A stretch of DNA of 64,000 nucleotides. Source: Tachypleus tridentatus. Its lineage: Eukaryota > Arthropoda > Merostomata > Xiphosura > Limulidae. The notes under the pieces were generated by a model, which was not told the DNA's origin, did not search any database, and saw nothing but the letters and a program-made list of their open reading frames with translations. This document shows, piece after piece, positions 59,129 through 64,000 of the stretch (position 1 is its first letter; every line of letters begins with the position of its first letter). The DNA is taken from positions 24,754,034-24,818,033 of the forward strand of contig NC_134829.1 in the NCBI RefSeq assembly GCF_004210375.1. Reading direction: 5' to 3'. The translations under genes and the position numbers were made by a program.

Positions 59129-59350
59129 CAGGGTGGCTCTAAGTCCCTACCCATCCATATGTTATTATGTTATATTCAATTACGCATGTATTATAAAATT
59201 GTTTCTTTTTTTCAGAGAAATACGGCCGATGTAAGCCCATTTACACTTGAAGGGCGTATTGTGACAAGTACGTGGGTATACTGGTGACATCATACAGATA
59301 CACTGGATACATAAGATATATGGATGGATAGGGACTTACGGGCCACCCTG
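59129..59350. mobile_element. 222-bp TIR element flanked by TA (Tc1/mariner-type MITE)
   Basis: The left end reads CAGGGTGGCTCTAAGTCCCT; the right end is its near reverse complement (CAGGGTGGCCCGTAAGTCCC). Inverted similarity extends about 32 bp to CCATCCATAT. TA dinucleotides flank both ends (59127-59128, 59351-59352), the target duplication of Tc1/mariner transposons. There is no coding capacity, so it is a non-autonomous element. Confidence 0.85.
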
Positions 59351-59449
59351 TAGACTAAAAATAAAAGCTGAACGTTGGTTTTTTAAGATTCTAATTAACT
59401 GTTGATGGTTTGTACATTCTGGTTTGGGAGAACAGATGATTTAAGTGGA

Positions 59450-59960
59450 ACATTTGTAGCCGCTATCAGAAAGAGGAGAGACATTACTAGCGGATAAGAG
59501 AAACTCTTGAACAACAAGTAAGAATATAACAGCTTCTACTATTAGAAGAACGAAGAGATTGTCTTTATTATTAAGAGGATTGCAACTCCATTGTTTTAGT
59601 ATAATAAAAGACAGAAGTTAAACTTTTCTGAGAGAAAAATAAGTGCTCTAAAGAGGGAGGATCCCACTGTTAGATAGACAAGAATGGCTCTTATGCAGTG
59701 GAAAATACTATCATAGGAAGAAGAAGGTTATGCAACTTACTGGTAAAAGAAGAGAAATGTGTGTTTACGTCATTATAGAAAGAGAGAAAAGAGGTAGGTG
59801 CTTTGTGATAGGTTAAACATGGAAGTTGTTACCAGTAAACTCTGTAGAAAGATAAATAAGAGACAGAAGGAAGAACTACAATAAAATAGTACCATAAGGG
59901 TTAGCAGTAAAGACGTCACTGTAAAGAGGAACGGTATAGGGTAATACTTCTTTTTTTATT
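59450..59960. repeat. Purine-rich region, probably eroded repeat
   Basis: The plus strand is rich in AGAAGA/GAGAGA-type sequence with loosely recurring ATTA..AGAAG modules resembling the array that follows. No coding signal. Confidence 0.35.
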
Positions 59961-60094
59961 TCATGAGAGTGAACATTGGGAGAATGGGTGTGTACAACCA
60001 CTAATAAACATTAAAGCATTATACCATTAAAAGTGTAAAAATTTTTATTAATAACAACAGGACATGCCATTAATCATTACCTTTAAGGTTGGTG

Positions 60095-61110
60095 TGAATT
60101 ACTGTTAACAAGAAGAAGACATTACTGTCACCAGCCTTAAACAGATAAGGTGTCTGTTATCACTTACAAGAAGAAGACATTATTATTACCAGTCTTTAAA
60201 TAGAGAAGGTTGGAGTCTATTATTGCTTACAAGAAAAATACATTACTATTGCCACTCTTTACAGAGAGAAGGCTGGTGTCTAATATCACTTACAAGAAGA
60301 AGACATTACTATTACCATTGTTTAAAAAGAGAAGGCTGGTGTCTGTTATCACTTAAAGAAGGATATACTATTACCAGTCTCTAAAGGCTGTTATTACTTA
60401 CATGAAGAAGACATTACTATTACCAGTCTTTACAGAGAGAAGGTTGGTGTCTATTATTGCTTACAAGAAGAAAACATTACTATCACCAGTCTTTACAGAG
60501 AGAAGCTTGGTGTCTTATCACTTACAAGAAGAAAACATAACTATTGCCAGTCTCTGAAGACAGAAGGCTGGTGTCTGTTATTACTTACAAGAAGAAGACA
60601 ATACTATTACCAGTCTCTAAAGACAGAAGGCTGGTGTCTGTTATTACTTACAAGAAGAAGACATTACTATTACCATTGTTTAAAAAGAGAAGGCTGGTGT
60701 CTGTTATCACTTAAAGAAGGATATACTATTACCAGTCTCTAAAGACTGTTATTACTTACATGAAGAAAACATTACTATTACCAATCTTTAAAGACAGAAG
60801 GCTTGGTGTCTATTATCACTTACAAGAAGAAAACATTACTATCACCAGTCTTTACAGAGAGAAGGTTGGTGTTTTATCACTTACAAGAAGAAAACATTAC
60901 TATTACCAGTCTTTAAAGAGAGAAGGTTGGAGTCTATTATTGCTTACAAGAAAAAGACATTACTATTACCCGTCTTTACAGAGAGAAGGCTGGTGTCTCT
61001 TTTCACTTACAAGAAGATATTATTATTAAAAAGAGAAAGTTGGTGTTTATTATCACTTACAAGAAGATATTATCATTAAAGAGAGAAAATTGGTGTCTAT
61101 TATCATTTGA
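60095..61110. repeat. Minisatellite, about 59-bp unit, about 17 copies, with 358-bp higher-order repeat
   Basis: Units contain CTTACAAGAAGAAGACATTA, CTATTACCAGTCTTTAAAG and AGAGAAGGCTGGTGTCTGTT. A distinctive run (CCATTGTTTAAAAAGAG, then a shortened unit) occurs at about 60316 and again 358 bp later, so a multi-unit block was duplicated. An open frame (60760-61029) across the array repeats about 20 residues and is an array shadow. Confidence 0.93.
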
Positions 61111-61254
61111 AAGAAGAGTACCGAACTATTCTCATTAGAGAAATGGACATTATTGCGATAAAGAGGACTATGAACCAGTAGCTACTGTGATGCGCATAAA
61201 CATATAGACGCTTACAAACAAAAATAGAGTCCATCATCATTTAAAACCGCACTA

Positions 61255-61362
61255 GTGAAACCTCGGTATGTATGCGGACTTACAACGCTAGAAATCGAGT
61301 TTCGATAGCAGTGGTGGGCAGAACACAGATAGTGTAGTTTTGTGCTCATCTTAAAAAAAAAA
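61255..61362 (+). mobile_element. Family B SINE
   Basis: CTCGGTATGTATGCGGACTT, ACAACGCTAGAAATCGAGTT, GCAGTGGTGGGCAGAACACA, with a poly-A tail instead of AAAC. Confidence 0.88.
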
Positions 61363-61395
61363 TAGAAGAAAAATGTGATGGCAAAAAAAATAGTT

Positions 61396-61645
61396 CGATT
61401 GATTTGAATTGCGCTTCAAGCTAAACGAGGACTATCTGCTCTCGCTGTCCCCAATTTAGCAGTGAGAGAGTAACAAGTGACCACTGCTCACCGCCGACTC
61501 GTTTGCTACTCTTTTAACCAACAAATAGTGGAACAGAATGTCACATTATAACGCCCCCACGCTTTTAAGGGCGAACATGTTTGGTGAGTGGGATTCGAGC
61601 ACGCGACCTTCAGATTGCGAGTTGAGCATCCTGTCCAAAAGCCCC
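61396..61645 (-). mobile_element. Family A SINE, diverged
   Basis: TTGAATTGCGCTTCAAGCTA, CCAACAAATAGTGGAACAGA, ACATTATAACGCCCCCACGC, GGGATTCGAGCACGCGACC. It lies 35 bp from a family B copy of opposite orientation. Confidence 0.88.
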
Positions 61646-63408
61646 CATAAATAATTAGAGGACGATCACTTTTGACAACAAGGAAAAAGGGGCTAATTTT
61701 ACGACTGACCAGAGAGTGACCATTGTCAAAAGAAAGAGATCGAAAATAAATAACAACTGACATTAATAACAAAGGAAAGAGCCATCAATAAGTAAACAAG
61801 TAAAATAAAGTAAATCTGAGAGGAGAACCCTATCGTTATACTTTTCTCATTAAAGTACATGATCATTTAATTAATTATAAGAAAATACACGTTAATAACA
61901 AATGCACTCATGACAGTATCTGACGAAAATGAACCTATTTTATCAGAATTCATAACTACAAAGTTGCAGCATATTTAAACGGCAAAACATGGCCAAATTA
62001 TTAGTGTGAGTGACTGAAAATCTGTGAGTTCGTTATTTTAGATATATCTATATACATTAATAAAGTCTACCTTACCAGACATTAGCGAGATATCAGAGTA
62101 ATTCAGGAGTTACTAAGAAATATGAAGATCAGATTATTAAGCAATAGCAAGGTATAAGTGTAATTCAGTTGATACCAAGAAATACAAAGACTGGATTAAG
62201 TAGAGACATGTGCGCAATATACCAACGTAGCTGACAGGAGTTATAAAGGAGAAGGCGATTTAAAGATTCCCAAGAATTTTCTCTGTAGGAAATCGTCTCC
62301 GGTCACGTGACAGAATTATTGTCTTTAAGATCCCTGATATGATTAATGAGCCATAAGGTTGGTTTTTCACTACACGTTTGATTAAAAATCATTGAATATC
62401 ATCTTGTACAATTTTTGTCCGTGTGTGTGTAATGTCACCTGCTCTTATAAGCACACAAAACTAAAGCTTAATTTTTTGTCATTATCTGTCATATTATCAC
62501 GATAATCTAAACGTGGATATTAAAAAACATACGGCAGATGCTACTTTAGGAATCAAACGTACAGATTATATTAAGTTCGATGGAAACGAATTCTGTTATT
62601 AAAGTATTAAAATGTTATAAGTTGTTGAATAGAACCGGACATAAAATGGATGATGCAAAATATCAAACTATTTAATTATTGTTTTAACAGCGTAGTTACA
62701 GGGCTAAAAAAACTAGTGCTATTAAACAGTTTCACTTGGGAAAATATTACAGCCTAATCATGCTGAAAAATTTAGCCTTTAATTTCTCTGTATATTGCAT
62801 TAAACGTGAAAGAGAAAAATGAAACAGATTTACCACGAGAAAGGGCGTGGATAAATTACTGGTTCGTCCTTTTTTATTGAGTAAAGACGCTTGTTATCCA
62901 GCAAAACATCTTTTAGAAAATATTTTACTAGGGGCATACAGGTAAAAGAAAAGTGGTCGTTAAAGAAGGCCTAGGGTTTCATGTTTTTCTTTGGAAGACC
63001 TGTAAAGGGTGGGAAGGGATGGCATGGTTGTAGCTTAAGCCTAGAATTACCGATGGGGCCGGACCCCTTCGGCTTTTCAAACAATTTTTTTTTCTCAACT
63101 ACTTATTCACCAGGTTGTTTATGGGTCTATGACCTTGTTGCTAATAACATATGAGTCACAAACAATTTAATTAACAATATTATCCATATTCCAATTCATC
63201 CCACTAATTACAATAATAAAAAGCTCAGGTATTTACGAAAGCCAGTATTTAAATTAGGATTTGAGATCGTATTCGAACAGATCTCGTCAAATGTATTCTA
63301 AAAACGTACGGTTTTACATATTTTTCTGTTATCTGATAAAAGAGATAACAAATTAACAATATTTCCAAGAGGTCCACTCTTTTGATCAACCCCGTATATA
63401 TTTTTTCT
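61646..63408. other. AT-rich sequence with one GC-richer patch
   Basis: A patch at about 62995-63075 (GATGGGGCCGGACCCCTTCG) stands out in base composition; it has no tRNA fold or coding signal that I can see. Confidence 0.5.
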
Positions 63409-63679
63409 TTTGGTTTAGCCAGGTGGTTAGGGAATTTGATTTGCAACCTGAGGATCGCGGGTTCCAATCCCTGTCCCACCAAACATACTCGCTCCTTCAG
63501 CCTTAAGGGGGCGTCATAAAGTCCCGATCAATCCCACTATTCGTTGGTAAAAGAGTAACGTAAGAGCTAGTGATGGGTGATATTGACTAGCTACCTTTCA
63601 TCTGGTCTATCACTGCTAGAATAGGGACGGCTAGTGCAGATAGCCTTCGACTAGCTTTGCGCGACATTCACACCAAACC
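63409..63679 (+). mobile_element. Family A SINE with perfect 14-bp TSD
   Basis: AGCCAGGTGGTTAGGGAATT head, GATCGCGGGTTCCAATCC B-box, standard body and end. TATATATTTTTTCT is found at 63395-63408 and 63680-63693. Confidence 0.94.
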
Positions 63680-64000
63680 TATATATTTTTTCTGTCATCA
63701 CCAGTCGTGAACAGTATCAACGCAAGTCCTTAACTGAAAGTTATTATCATATTGAATAATACGAACTGATACGAAAGTTCAAAGTACTGTATCAGTCTAC
63801 TAACGTAATTCAGAACTCAAGTAAAAGCTTATGTGCATCTGTAAAAGTTGAGTCACATTCAGTACACCCACTCCCCAGTGACTCAACGGTAAGCTTGAAA
63901 ACTATTGCACACTTACTTGTAGTTCACTTTCGTCCAACACTGTATTAGTTTTATTTTTAAATAGAATAGCAAGAAGAATTGAGGTAACAATATATTCAGA

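Noticed and set aside
60760-61029. 89-residue repeat protein
   Set aside because: Read-through of the 59-bp array; flanking array copies contain stops.

Overview
The window is AT-rich eukaryotic DNA, dense in repeats, with one recognisable cellular protein-coding gene. Dozens of tRNA-derived SINE copies with a CAAACAAAC-like 3' end, plus arthropod-like LIN-28 residues, point to a chelicerate. From memory these SINEs look like those of horseshoe crabs (Limulus, Tachypleus, Carcinoscorpius); that assignment is inference.

The gene is a lin-28 ortholog on the minus strand, spread over about 30 kb. Four coding exons (47575-47554, 29259-29147, 21145-20973, 18097-17929) have consensus splice sites and compatible phases. 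They join into a 158-residue protein: a short N-terminus, a cold-shock domain split across exons 2 and 3, a basic linker, two CCHC zinc knuckles and a short charged tail. LIN-28 binds let-7 precursors and controls developmental timing. The introns measure 18,294, 8,001 and 2,875 bp.

Layout: 1-17.6 kb lies downstream of lin-28. It holds SINEs, a decayed gag-protease retroelement relic (about 5.6-8.35 kb) with an embedded 29-bp array, a 53-bp minisatellite (10.2-11.2 kb) and a small GC-rich island at 15.6 kb. From 17.6 to 47.6 kb is lin-28, its introns loaded with minisatellites (39, 48, 77, about 48, about 57 and about 115 bp units), SINEs, and a long inverted repeat interrupted by a SINE at 42.6-43.3 kb. 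From 47.6 to 64 kb lies upstream of lin-28. It holds a CpG-containing block and a CCAAT box that may belong to its promoter, more SINEs and minisatellites, a broken Tc1/mariner transposase with an internal array, and a 222-bp TIR element at 59.1 kb.

Most of the longer open frames are by-products of tandem arrays whose period, or higher-order period, is a multiple of 3, or of SINE copies. I found no convincing second cellular gene, no canonical non-SINE tRNA, no rRNA and no CRISPR-like array. Nothing here amounts to an undescribed multi-gene system. The items most worth checking are the split lin-28 gene, the modular SINE families with a shared 3' segment, the intronic hairpin, and the array-bearing transposon relics.
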